Assembly (NCBI GenBank): GCA_018257865.1
Contig: JAEUBA010000041.1
Span: forward strand, 1 to 64,000
Origin: Stereocaulon alpinum
Taxonomy: Eukaryota; Ascomycota; Lecanoromycetes; Lecanorales; Stereocaulaceae
DNA: 64,000 nucleotides
Direction: 5' to 3'
Positions 23,536 through 35,500 of the stretch are shown one piece after another. Numbering within the stretch: position 1 is the stretch's first letter; every line of letters starts with the position of its first letter. Made by a program: the position numbers and the translations under genes. The notes beneath the pieces are model-generated. The model was not told the DNA's origin. It saw nothing but the letters and a program-made list of their open reading frames with translations, and did not search any database.

Positions 23536-24961
23536 ATGGCACCACTCAAGGGTATGTCACCTTTTAAACTTTGGTACTGGTTTCGAGAGCTTCAGGAGCT
23601 GACATTGTTCAGCCGTGTTCAAGTCTGGTCATAATGTGCTTCTCCCTCGGAACACAAACGAGCATGGATCTTGGCAGGGCGGCTTGACACTCGCGGGGAT
23701 TGACCTTGTTGCCATGATCGTCAGTGATTCAGGTCTATCGAGCATTGTACCTCAATGGTGGAACGCATCACCCCGAGGCTGCATACTTATCGGTTCTCAA
23801 CCCCGTGGCGGTTGGCAGGTCATTCAGCGCGCTGCGCAATGGGGAGACGATAGCTGGGCACATGCCTTCGGCGTAAATTGCGCCAAGCCTATTCTGTACG
23901 AGTACTTTGTATGCAGCATGAGGAATCGTATCGAGGTGTGGAACTCAGCACGATGGACATCTCCGATGGAGGGAGAAAAGGAATCGAGTCATTGGCAGGC
24001 CGTGGGTGAAGCCAAAGTCGCTCGACCAACCAAATTGATCGACGGCAGTCGCGGTGGCCAGGCATTCGTTTGCAGACTCCTTCGACCCAAGGATAATCAG
24101 CGCTATAGCGTCGGAAGTCAAGCGCGTATACAGCTTCAAAGCGTGATCCTTGTGGCGGCGGGCTTCATGAACTTGAACTGCTCTGATGGGGTCAAGGAAC
24201 TCCGGCAAGCACTCAGAGAGGACTTCGAGTTTAGTGATCGCCTTGGCGTGGTATTTGACCGTCTACTCCCTGTCTTGCTCATCCTCAATTTCTTGGTATT
24301 GGTACTCGTCACGACAGTCTTCTACGCCCTCTGGGCAGACAACCTCTATGGCAGATCTGGCCCGTACGTCATCCAATTCTGCTCCTTTGTCTCGTGGGCG
24401 GTCGGCGCGACTGGACTGCTCATGATGGGAGGCAACCCTCGGGTAAAATTTGTGGACCAAGAGATTCCTGCGTTCGTAAGGGATCGCATCGAGGACCTTG
24501 CCCACAAGAATGTCGACAAAAACGATGTGCGCGAAGCCGAAAACGATAGCGGCGATGCGGATGACGATGCGCGGCAGCGCGTGCAACTAGTCCAGCTTGA
24601 ATTCGGCTCACTGCACGGGTCAATTTACACACCAGATTACGGCACATGTAATGTTCCAATCGAGGTAATTCGTGCCGTTTGCCGCTGGGATCTGGAGTTC
24701 TCTCGGAGGTGGTCCTGGTATGTAGGTATGCTTTGGTTCGCGTCGATGCTGCTTTGTAGTATTGTGTTACAAGTCGCGGGCACCAAATGTGCAACGATTG
24801 GATCCGAGATAATGGGCGTGTTCTTGCTTCTCGTGACGTCGGTGCTGCGAGGTAGCGGCATTTCCGGCCGTGAAGAATGGCTTATCCCACGATGGAAGTG
24901 CCGTGCTCAGTACGGTGCTAAACTCCAAGGGGTCCTAGAGTCAAGAAACTATCAAGCGTAA
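23536..24961 (+). CDS. Fungal multi-pass membrane protein of unknown function (454 aa, two exons)
   Basis: The exons are 23,536-23,551 (16 nt, encoding MAPLK plus one base) and 23,613-24,961. The 61-nt intron has donor GTATGT, a branch-like CTGAC and acceptor TTCAG, and the joined length is 455 codons. The long frame itself has no upstream ATG and is closed by a TGA at 23,600, which supports the tiny first exon. Four hydrophobic segments are visible in the second half: LLPVLLILNFLVLVLVTTVF, FCSFVSWAVGATGLLMM, WYVGMLWFASMLLCSIVLQ and MGVFLLLVTSVL. An acidic, polar loop (DVREAENDSGDADDDAR) lies between the second and third. The amino-terminal half is soluble, with conserved-looking Trp and Gly. 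I recognise no named domain. Unmapped, lineage-restricted function is likely. Confidence 0.7.
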
Positions 24962-25189
24962 TTTAACCGAGGCGTCAGTACACTCACATCATGTTTCCTT
25001 TTCCGAAATTCCCATAAGCACTTCAGTCCAACGCAGTGAAGAATTTGGAGGCGTGGAGATTATACCCCTGTCATCAGATGTTCTGTTATTACTGTTGTCG
25101 CCCCCTTTAGTCTAGGCTTGGTGTATTATATGGCTAGCATCCCTTCTGGGCTGCGAACTGCCCAGCGGAGTCTACCAGGTATTGGGCGT

Positions 25190-26215
25190 CTAAAGAGATA
25201 TGGTAATAATGACGGGATCATTTCTGTCGGCCACCTCTCTCTTACGGCCTGTCATCCATGCAGCATTAACAAAGACTGTGTCATTTCCCAGATGAAGTGG
25301 CGGCTCATAGCCCTCGCTCGAGAAATTGTACGCTGGTGCGTGAGTCGGTTTACTGAGCACCTTGGACGTAGCAATACCATCGCTGTCGGCACGCCACTTG
25401 ACCCGCTCTACACCGTTGCTCACATGATAATGTCCGAAAACGCATAACAGCGGCCGGCTCGAGGCAATAGCGCGTGCCTGTGCTACGCAACCTTCTAATC
25501 GGTCAAGATCAATCCAATCAAGCCGGTCCTTGGGCGGACCGTGCATCACCCAGATAGGTACCCCAGCAGCTGAGTCTGGTGCATCTTGCCAGGCTTGTGT
25601 TGCGGCACTAGACGGCCAAGGTGGGTACGTGAAAGCGTAATCGGTGTCAAGGAAGTCTGGCTGGAGTGGATTGCCATAGATATTGAGGGGTTGAAGTGTT
25701 TTCTTACTAGGCTCTCGCATCTCTGAGTAATAGGCCACCGTTCGAACTTGTCGGTCGAGGTAGTGAATGCCATGTGAGAGTGCTTTTGGAGATGTGAACA
25801 AGTCAATGGCTTCTTTTCGGAACGATGGGTGTGTCGAGTCAAAGCTGACGTCGTGGTTACCTATAAAACCTGGCTTAGACGATTGTGATCCTTCCAAGGT
25901 ATCTGCATTCAGGAGATGGCAAGGGAACGAACGAAACTACGGCCTTCAGAAGTATGGCTTGCATAGAATTTAGGAATAAACGTAGTAGTGCATCTTACCC
26001 GCCACAACTACCTTCACTGGATGTGACAGTTTCGATATCCATTGATATGCTCGTTCTAGCTCTAGCAGCGAGCCGGGGTCTGTCAAGTCACCCGCGTGGA
26101 CAAGAATATCCCCTGGCGGGATTCGGGGGCTAGGGTCCTCGCCGTGTGTATCAGAGATGCATACGATGCGTATGGTTTTGGATGGAAACACAACTAGGTC
26201 AGAAGGGACCTTCAT
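25190..26215 (-). CDS. Calcineurin-like metallophosphoesterase (295 aa, two exons)
   Basis: The exons are 25,999-26,215 and 25,190-25,860, with a 138-nt intron (GTAAGA...TATAG) that splits the GNHD motif. The metal-binding motifs appear in order: IRIVCISDTHG (D-x-H) near the amino terminus, GDILVHAGDLTD (GD-x2-GD type), VVVAG joined to NHD across the intron, WVMHGPPKDRLD, and CVFGHYHVSNG (GHxH). This is the class of small fungal cytosolic metallophosphoesterases; members cleave phosphoesters with two metal ions, and the substrate is unknown. The reading frame extends upstream without an ATG to 26,323. ATG 26,215, about ten residues before the first beta strand, fits the family start. It diverges from the ankyrin gene across a 523-bp shared upstream region. 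Confidence 0.85.
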
Positions 26216-26738
26216 TGCTGTCTGCTCAGGATGTGAGGAACGAAAGGCTAGGATATCTATGTTGACCGTGTTGATGCTGCTATGACGTGCTGGGGTGATA
26301 GGGACTAACCGAACATGGCACACTTTACCGAACGAGTTAGAAGTGTCGCAATAAACGAATGAACGCCAAGGCTTGATCTTCCTACGCCCGGTTTATTAGC
26401 AATCGGCTTTGCTAGGCTGATTTCCGTGAGCACTGCCACCATAAGATTGCTGCTATCTAGGAAGCCAGCTGTTTTTCGGCGCATCAATCCGTCAACTCTG
26501 ACGAAGAAGAGATTACATGTCAAGCCGAATGGACGAGATCAGCAAAGCGTCCATTGATTCTTGACTTGTCCCGAGTCACCAGCTTCTCTTACATCACTTA
26601 GCACGTCTCGGCAAGGCGTATATCTCTAGGCTCGATGTCCCTGATTGGTAGTTAGTCTGCGCTTCCTAAATTCCGTTTCCGTAAGGTAGACTAAAACGCA
26701 CCGCTTGCAACACTCGACATCCTCCTACGCACCCAACG
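26216..26738. promoter_or_regulatory. Divergent intergenic region between phosphoesterase and STAND/ankyrin genes
   Basis: This gene-free 523 bp separates two divergent start codons and should hold both promoters. I see no distinctive motif, RNA gene or repeat in it. Confidence 0.4.
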
Positions 26739-28857
26739 ATGGTCGATCCACTCTCAATTGTGTCAGTGGTGGAGGGTTCCATTGGTCTAGCCTTGCAGTG
26801 TGGCAGTGCAGCAAAGGCTTTGAACAATCTAATAGCGCGTTTCAAGAACTCGGAGCTCACGCTCATGGCTATGGTTGAAGAAGTAGAGACGATCAAGTTC
26901 GCCTGGACTCGGATCCGAGAATGGTTCGAGGGGCAGGGAACTGAAGTCATAGATGACGAATTCTTGGAGCGTTTGAGCAAATCACTTCGGTGTGGTACGC
27001 TTGTGATTTCTGCTCTTGTGCAGGACCTTGCCGATTTCGATAATGGAACGACCACAATAAGTTTCAAAAAGCGTTCGAGGATGGCCTGGAATGAAGGTAC
27101 GCTGATGGATCATCAACAGCGCATCAGGGGGCAAGTTCAGGCAATGAGCCTTATGCTACAGGTTCTTGAGCTCTCCAATCCAAAGGCTCGAATTGAGCTG
27201 CTTCAAACGAACGAGCTCAAACTTCGCGAGTCCGACGAGAGCGCATGTTCCATAGTGCCGTCGCGAATGTCTTCACGTCTTTCTTCACAAGCATCCTTAC
27301 GGCTTTCCGATTCCGAGAGCCTTAGTCATAATCACGTTGGTGCCGACAGCAGGACTATGGTCTATCGCCGCTTGAGTTTCGAGGACAACCTCTTCACCGC
27401 GAGGGTGTACAAAAGAAATTATAGGAACGTCTGGACAAGCTCATCATCTCATGATACTCTACATGGCAAGGCCAAAGACTTGTTGCATAGAAATCGCAGG
27501 TCTATCCCTACTACCTTGACTGAGTCGAACAGGAATCCTTGCAATTCTTCGTTTGACGACGTCACTCAACGTGTCAAAAGTCCGGAAGCCATCATAAAAA
27601 GCTACAATGATCACCAAGGCTTTCATAACATACATCAAGCGCTTCGTAGAGCTGTATACTCTCGCAATGTGGATGACGCAAGGATCTTGTTGATGAATGG
27701 TGGTGAAATCAACCACTTCCATGGAACGTCAGTTTCAGCATGGACAAATCTACATTATGCCGCCTACAGAGGGGACACGGCGATGGCAGAGGTTCTGTTG
27801 TTGGCTGGTGTTGATATTGCTGGCCAGGCTGCAGACGGGATGCAGCCCTTTTCATGTCGCTTGTATGAATGAGTGTAGAGATCATCACTTGACGGAGATG
27901 ATCCGTTTATTTCTTGACACCGGAGCTGATGCCAACTGCGTTGATGGAATCGGTCGTCGGCCGCTACACCTAGCATCGATGCGGAAAGACCCACAGGCAA
28001 TAAGGCTTCTTGTCAGTCGAGGAGCTGATTTGGAGGCCGAGATTGGGCAGATTCGAGGGAGAACACCGTTGCAGACTGCATCTGGCTGCTTTGGTAACAT
28101 TTCTAGCGTCCGGACCCTTCTCGAACTCGGCGCAAACGTCAACGTAGAATCGCCATCATCCTACTCCCCGCTTGAGGCAGCAGTCTTTGGGAATGAGGTA
28201 GAGATCGTAGAGGAACTCCTCCGGCATGGTGCAGATCCAAACTTCCAACGTGCGGGCAACACTGAAACGATCGTAATACGGTATGCATCGTGGATCGCCG
28301 ACGTTGGCTATGGACTTGATGATAGCATTGATATATTAGAAACAATCTTCGAACATGGAGCGGATATTCACGCACCAGATCAAGCAGGCAATCAGATTCT
28401 GCATTTCTTCGCTCCTTTCACGCGGGTCCAAGTGTCCGACGACTCCCACGGGTGTAGGGACCAATTGATCCGGTATCTAATCCAAAAGGGTGCTGATCCC
28501 AATGCTCAAAATCACGAACAAGAAACACCGTTATCATTGGCAATACTAAATTGCAATTTCGTCTTCGTCAGGCTGGTCCTGGTATCCGTCGAAGGCTATT
28601 TATCCTTGAGAGAAAAACAACGTCTTACTGATTGCCTGCAGAAATTCAGGGGTCACAATTTTAAGCCATTTTCAAATGATTCATACGTTGATTTGATGAT
28701 AGCTCTATTCGAGGAATTTTCAAGCACCAACGAAAGCATAGGCATTGAAAATACGAGGACGGATGGAAGCTCTAACGAGATGGAAGTTGGAGTTTCCGAT
28801 GCTGGGCAACAGATACCAGGATCTGAAAACGCTGATCACGTTATGGTACCGATCTAG
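26739..28857 (+). CDS. STAND-type N-terminal domain/ankyrin-repeat protein, interrupted by a single-base frameshift
   Basis: The amino terminus (MVDPLSIVSVVEGSIGLALQ) matches the fungal STAND/Helo-like N-terminal domain that begins many NLR-like proteins, about residues 1-150. A Ser-rich linker follows, then ankyrin repeats from about residue 305 onward (NLHYAAYRGDTAMAEVLLLA, RPLHLASMRKDPQAIRLLV, TPLQTASGCFGN). At 27,837-27,839 a GGG run appears to hold one extra G. The first frame runs off at a TGA near 27,872, while the repeat GCSPFHVACMN continues in the next frame. Removing one base gives a single 705-aa product ending at 28,857. There is no nucleotide-binding domain between the parts. 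It could be a real inactivating mutation in a fast-evolving nonself-recognition family or a homopolymer error. Confidence 0.75.
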
Positions 28858-29109
28858 GGTGATATATATAAGTACGGAGTGATGGGAGAGATGAGCATGT
28901 TTCCCATTCGTACTTTTTGAACCCTTCCTATCATCCTAGCGTTGTTTTTTTTTTTGGCTTCCGGAGCCTTGTACGCGATCATGATGAGCTAGACTTTATA
29001 TACTAAACTTTTAGATGAATAGGTTTGTTACTAGTGATGTGTTCCTTTCCGCAGTCCTTGACTAGCGTTGTAGACCGATTGATACACCCTGTATAATAAT
29101 GGAGGAACG
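28858..29109. terminator. Convergent 3' intergenic region between ankyrin gene and sidA
   Basis: This 252-bp space separates the two convergent stop codons. It contains a run of eleven T at about 28,945-28,955, consistent with 3' untranslated sequence. No gene is seen. Confidence 0.3.
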
Positions 29110-30586
29110 TCACAGCTTTGCCTGTCTAGGCGCTGGGAAGATAGAGTCTACCATCTCACCACCTCTCACGGCAAGGATTGACAGCAGGGTATCACTGAGC
29201 TATTGAGGTCTATAGTCAGCCAATCGAATCCCTTTAGAGTCTCAGAAGAACAAGACCTACACCATGACTGTCCTCGCAACAACCCTGCAGCCAAATCCCA
29301 GAATCATCCGCTACAGCGCCCTCTCGGTACTGGATCTTATAGTTCCTCCCAACTACAAAGCGATCTAATGGGAGAAGATCTCGAGTAGGTGCCAATATTG
29401 TCTCTTGAGCATTCCTCTCGTATCCTGTTCCAACAACAACTAAGTCGAAGCTTAATTCCGACCTGCTGACCTCTCCATTCGAAGTGTTCTTTAAACTAAG
29501 CTGGAGACGGCCGTCGGGTAACTTGTTGTGTCCGATGACCTCGCGCCACGCTTCAATTTTGCATCGCCATTTGCGAGGATCTGGCTCATGAAGGCGTTGA
29601 TGGTACATGTTCTCATACATGCGGTCTAGCAGCTCTGGTCGGACGACGCCGTAGTTCGTGGACTTGTCGCTCAGGATGACCTTTTGTTGAGACTCGTGGG
29701 GGAGATGGTAGAAGGTGTCTACTCGTTCTGGGTCAAAGACTTCATTGACGCTGGAAATTTTCCAGCGGGTCAGTCGGCTTTCATTTAGCTTTATTTAATC
29801 AACTTACAATGGACTGTCATCGCTAGGTTTCAGTGCAGACGCACCAGTGTAGAGTGTAAGTTTACTGTTTGGATACCTGCCCTGTAAGTCATTGAAAATC
29901 TCTGCCGAACTTTGGCCACCACCGATTACGGCCAGATGATAGACTTTGTCTGAACTCCTGAGGATAGTGGGAACCAGGATTGAGTACGCAGAAGAGTGAA
30001 TAATCATGGAGTTGGACCCATCATCTGAAAGGCCGCGAGGGATCTTGGGCCTTCCGCCAATAGCAACGACAACGTGCCTTGCGGTAACGAAGCTTTGGTG
30101 CTTTGTGTTGACGTCTTTGGAGACCACCCGCCATGACTTGACGGGTCCTTGGCGGCTATTGATTGGCGAAACCGATATTATTTCTTGGCCGTAGCGTACA
30201 TCTTGCTCAAAGTGCGAAGCACACCATGTCAAGTAGTCGTTGAATTCCTCCCGTAAGGGAAGGAAAGTTGAAAGATTTATGAAAGCAACAAGACGGCCCT
30301 TGGTCTTGAGATAGTTGACAAAGGTAAATTTTGACCGAGGATCTCGCAAAGTTGCAAGGTCTTTCATGAATGAGATCTGCATGCGGGCATTGGGCAGCAA
30401 CATGCCAGCGTGCCAACTGAAGCTCCGCTGGCGCTCAATGAAAAGAACTTTAGCCCTGACACCTCGATCATGAAGCGCCACTGCTATAGCCAGCGACGCA
30501 GGCCCAAACCCCACACAAACAAGGTCAAAGTTATCTTCCGGATTGGTGGCAGCTTGCTGGAATTGGTCAGTAACTTTTGACGTCAT
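29110..30586 (-). CDS. sidA: L-ornithine N5-monooxygenase (452 aa, three exons)
   Basis: The exons are 29,808-30,586, 29,261-29,750 and 29,110-29,199. The introns are 57 nt (GTAAGT...TCCAG) and 61 nt (GTAGGT...AATAG), and the joined length is 453 codons. It catalyses FAD- and NADPH-dependent hydroxylation of ornithine, the committed step of hydroxamate siderophore synthesis in the cytosol. Visible motifs are the FAD-binding VGFGPASLA, the MKDLATLRDP segment, the NADPH-binding VIGGGQSSAE, the DDSPFVNEVFDP stretch restored by intron 1, the VVVGTGY motif, and the carboxyl end HGLSDTLLSILAVRGGEM restored by intron 2. The frame is open upstream to 30,670 but has no ATG there, so ATG 30,586 (MTSKVTDQF) is chosen. 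It is divergently transcribed from the siderophore NRPS. Confidence 0.95.
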
Positions 30587-32528
30587 CGCGTTCTTGGACG
30601 TCGCTGTCCGTCTATCTGGGGAGTTGCTGCGATAGGTGAGGGACTCCACCAATACGGACTTGGCTAGCACTCAAAGATCTGCTACTGTCCATGAAAAATT
30701 TCGACACAGCTAAGTTTGCTCGGGATTATGCCCATTGACTGTGTCGTTGCACGTGCATGGAGAGAAGCTCTCGATCAAATTGGTAACGGCTCAGCGATCT
30801 TTTTTGACTGCTGGGATAGTGCAGAAGACTCCAATGTTTTCACAGCAGCGCTGACTTCATCCGCTCACTTTAGCTACTTGCTGCTTCCAAGTAAGAGACC
30901 TTCGTCTAAATAGAGTTTTTGACTAGGCAGTCTGGTGTATCTGATCATCTGATAAGCGGAAAGCGCATATATCTTCCAAGCTAGCAGCTTGAAACGTTGA
31001 CAGATGCCGGCTGGGACCCGCTCGTAGGATCACAATAAGCATTGGATTCAAGACCCAATTTTTGGCTTGCATAGGAGGCTCAAGCGTACAGACTGGCATA
31101 CAGCAGGCTACTCTAACATTTTTTTTGAATGAATTGGGACATATCGCGGAGTCTGACATCATTGTCGCTTTAAGGTCCATAGACGGACGCTCTTCCAAAG
31201 TACCTGGCGCGTCCCAAGCTATCGATACACGCTGGCCACTTAGCTATGTGTGGAACAATGTTATTAGCTCCCGCGATTGTTGTTAAGTGTTCGTCTCGGA
31301 AAAGAAAACTCGTTGACATGCGGTAAACACCTCATTCAATGTAGACAATGAGACTGAGGCCAGGTTTCAGGGGTCGTATAGGATGACGCGCATGACTGTG
31401 AGGGTTCTGGGAACCTCGTAGTAAGATAATATATGTTAATCAGAGGGAGGCCAGCGAAAGCCTTCTAGTGACATCGGTAGCTCAATTACCTTACGTCTTG
31501 GGCCACCACCCCGTCTCTCTATCTTCAATTTTCCCAGAGAAATCCCGGAAAGTACGCGACGAGATTTTCTTATTAGTATGTCCACACAACGGAAAGTATA
31601 ATCGGGAAGGTTTCGCACATAAACCTCTCGCATCAGTAGTAAAATCTTTATTCCACAAAAAGATGCTTGTTTCAACAGCAGTTTGTTGGCGGGATGCTTG
31701 TTGATATAAATCATAAAGCTGGCAGCGGCCCCGGCTAAAGCTCGGATCTAAGACGGAGAAACCGGCATTAGCAGGAAATTCATACCCTAGACTTTTGCGT
31801 TTTCGGAATATTCCTACGCTAAAGCGCCTTGGCGTCCTTGGCATGCTTGGTGGTCTCGTCATAGAAATGTACGAAACCACTACACCATTGTACCAGCGCC
31901 ATTAGGAATCGAACCTATTACGATTAAGTATTAGACCGCAAACAGTCATCTCTAGAAAGGGATGTTGAAATGTAGGCTTCGAACATCAATAACTTGACAA
32001 CTGTATCCGTTCCAGCTTTAGTGTTGCAAGGAAAGGTATTTATCTAGCCGGATTGTATGCTTTCGGTACCAAATATCTTACAAATAAGCCACCAATTATA
32101 TTTTCATTAGAGTGCGTGATGTATCCTTACTGAACCTTATTTTGACGATGACGAGGGTCAAGAGCCATTTTTAAGCGGCAGCCACACAATTGTGCCACCT
32201 GCAGCATCACGCTTTGTAATAATGATGATACTCGCAGCCGGCCCTCAATGGCCGTGCTTCAGTATTTCAACAACCTATAGTGGTGGCTACTTCCTATGTT
32301 TCCGACCTTTTCCCGTCATCAGCTTGACGCGGGGTGTGCCTTCTCGAAATGTCATGCAAAGCTACCTTGGTGATGAGGCAGAGAAAGAAGGATCATCACA
32401 GCCCTTTACTTGAAGGGAGAACAGGGCGTCATGGAAATAATTAGCTGGACTCTTTAGAGTGTGCTTGCAAGATGCCTTAGCAGGTTCTCTAGGGTAACAA
32501 TACGGGCTTCCCGCGGCGGTAGAACAAG
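30587..32528. promoter_or_regulatory. Shared divergent promoter region of sidA and the siderophore NRPS
   Basis: This 1.94 kb has no convincing gene. It carries an iron-responsive GATA site (30,939-30,955, listed separately), further GATA cores at about 31,423 (AGATAA) and 32,037 (TTATC), and a tRNA-like B-box at 31,905-31,915. The minus-strand open frames at 31,436-31,880 have no domain and overlap each other, so they were not called. Confidence 0.6.
30939..30955 (+). promoter_or_regulatory. Iron-responsive GATA factor (SreA/Urbs1/Fep1-type) site
   Basis: The sequence ATCTGATCATCTGATAA holds an exact copy of the ATCWGATAA consensus of fungal iron-sensing GATA repressors (30,947-30,955). It is directly preceded by a second ATCTGAT half (30,939-30,945). 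It lies 353 bp upstream of the sidA start codon, in the region shared with the NRPS. By analogy with known siderophore genes it should repress both when iron is sufficient. Confidence 0.7.
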
Positions 32529-35500
32529 ATGGCATCCCGACCAGTGTCTCCATATGACAACTGCTCACCACACAAGAGTATTCCACACGATACGACATCA
32601 TTGACTGCATCTCAAGAAGTGATGAGCGACTCAGATTCTGATCCATCCGGCGACTTGTCCCTTACACCATTTCCACCCTTGACTGGCCTCAGAACGCGGG
32701 TGATCCTTGGGGGACGAGAGTCCACTGTCGTGGACTCGCAACTCACGCTAGATCAACTGACCAATACTACAACCTCCGTCGGGGCGTCGCCCATTGCGGC
32801 TCTTCAGGCCGCTTGGGCTGTTGTACTCTCCGCCTACAGTGGTGCGAAGGATAAGGTTGCCTTCGGTACAGTCTTCTCCATCTCAGCGGATGGAAAAATC
32901 GATGAATCAAGTAATGACGCCCTCTACAAGTATGCTGTTCCGTCGTGCGTTTGCTTGCGGAAGTCACAAACATTGGAGGATCCGACAAATGCCAGTGTTC
33001 TTCGACAAATTACAAAATCAAATAAGCGGGCCGTCCAATGTTACGGGTCGTCAATGAAGACCCAACGAGGTCTTCAGCACCAATCTGCTACCGTTTTAGC
33101 TCTCACGAATGGCACCCCTCCAGAAGATCACCACGGCGCATCCAAGAATGGCTTTCACCCCACGGGTGGTCCAGATTTTGCAGTCAGACTCGAGATCTGG
33201 CCTAGCTCAGCTGGGTCACTGAAGCTGAAAGCGTCCTTCACTAATTCCTTTCTCAACCAACCTAGTGCCCGCCTCATGTTGACCCAGATGGATTCTGTAT
33301 TGGCATACATTATTGCAAATACTCAGCATTCAATCGTATCAGGTTTTCATGCTATGCCCTCTTCTTTACTCTCAATCTTGGAAGAAACTCGTGAAAGTCC
33401 CGCAGCAGCTTGCACAAAGCCACCGCTCCTCCATTCCCAATTTGAAGATATGGCGAAGTCTAGTCCTGAACATGTGGCACTGATCTTTATAGAAGACTTG
33501 AACAAGAGCCAATCAGATCTGAACATAACTTGGACGTATCGAAAGCTCAATGAGAAAGCCGACTATTTTGCTATGTACCTCAATGACCACTTTGGCTCAC
33601 TCACAGATAAGATTGTGCCTATCTGTATGAAGAGGTGCCCCCACCTCTACATTGCCGTTCTAGGTATCCTGAAGGCAGGCGGTGCCTGGTGTCCAATTGA
33701 TCCTTCGTTTCCAGCCTGTCGCCGCCATGATCTTGTTGCTCGCACCGATGCTGCTATGCTGATCCTTGCTGAACCCGCAGACACTCATGGTCTTGATGGA
33801 ATACCTCGCGGCGTAATTGCCATCGATATAACGCGGCTGGCTTATGCTACCAATGAGCGGAACGAAAGGTCTAGTCCAACCCCAAGCAACCTTGCGTACT
33901 TGATATGGACAAGCGGGACGACCGGAGAACCCAAGGGTGTCCCTATCCATCATGCAGCTGCGGTGACGAGTATGAGGGCTCTGCAAAGATGCATCCCCAC
34001 CGACGTGAAGGGCGATATCGTGCGCTGTCTTCAATTCTCTCAATTCACATTCGATGTCTTTGTCCAGGATTTGTTCTATACGTGGGGCGTTGGGGGAACG
34101 ATCATTTCATCCAACAGAGAACTCGTGCTCGGATCGTTTGCAGAATTGGCAAACGAGACCAAGGCTACCCACGCACATCTAACTCCCGCGTTTGCAGCAA
34201 GTCTCTTGAGGGAAAAATGTCCGACTTTAGAGGTCATCACAATGATCGGCGAGAAATTGCCGCAAAATGTGGCGGACGATTGGAGTCGGGACATGCGTGC
34301 CTTTAACACATATGGACCTGCCGAGACCACGGTTGTCTCAACCTTTAGGCAGTTTGGCACACCAGGAGATGAAATTCCCAGCTCTAATATTGGTTTTCCT
34401 CTCCCATCGGTGTCCACTTTCGTCTTTCGCAACGGTCATCTATTGATGAAGAATGGCGTTGGCGAGTTGGCCCTCGGGGGGCCCCAGCTATGCACAGGCT
34501 ATTGGAAGGATCCAGCTAGGTCCTCTGGAAGATTCGTCTGGAATGAAAAGCTTTCTAGAAACATTTACATGACCGGTGATGTGGTCCGCCAATTACATGA
34601 CGGCTCGCTAGATTTTGTCGGCCGCAGGGATGATTTAATAAAAGTTCAGGGTATTCGGATCGAGCTGAGCGAAATTGCTTTCTGTCTTCGCTCATGCCAT
34701 CCTCTTGTCGAGCAAATTGAGATCCAGTACTTCAATAGGCAAGACCGGCCCTCGAATGTAATTGTCGCCTTTCTCGCTGCACCACACGTAGGACTTAGTC
34801 ACGAAAATGTTTGTCTATTTGGAGAAGATGCCGTCGAAATATGTCATAGCGCCCTGCTTGAGGCGCGGAGGAGTTTACCAAGTTACATGATTCCAAGCGT
34901 ATTCCTGGTAGTCAAGGGTATACCACGAACGCCATCAGCGAAGGTTGATCGAATCGCACTCAAGGATCTGTATGGATCCATGGATATTGCAATATGGGAA
35001 AGGAAACTTGCTTCGGCTGGAAGCGACTCCGGAGCGACAGCAACTTGGGTCTGGACCTCGCAGGAGTTGGCTATCCTCGAATGCATTAACCATGTCACCG
35101 GTACTTCTCAGGAATCAGTGAGCCGAGCTAGCAACTTGCCTTCAATCGGTATAGATTCAATTGGGGCAACAAGATTGGTGGCACTTCTGATCACAAAAGG
35201 CATATATGTATCAATCGCGGCTGTTATTGGATGCCATAATGTGGACGATTTGATGAGAATTTCTATCAGATCGCCCACATTGCCGGAGGCCGAACGTTTC
35301 GACCTCGAAGCCTTTCACGAACAATGGTATGGAAAGGTCAAGACTGAAATGCCCGGACGAGGCGTGTTCATTGTTCCGACTTTGCCTCTACAAGAATCTC
35401 TTATTAGTGAAAGTATGCAGAACGTCCAGGCCTATTGGAGTAGTCATACATTTTCTCTCAACGCCCATGTTGACATGATTCGTTGGCGCGAGGCATGGCA

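Noticed and set aside
31436..31880. Overlapping minus-strand frames (92 and 129 codons) in the sidA/NRPS promoter
   Set aside because: They overlap each other in different frames, show no domain and lie in a likely regulatory region.
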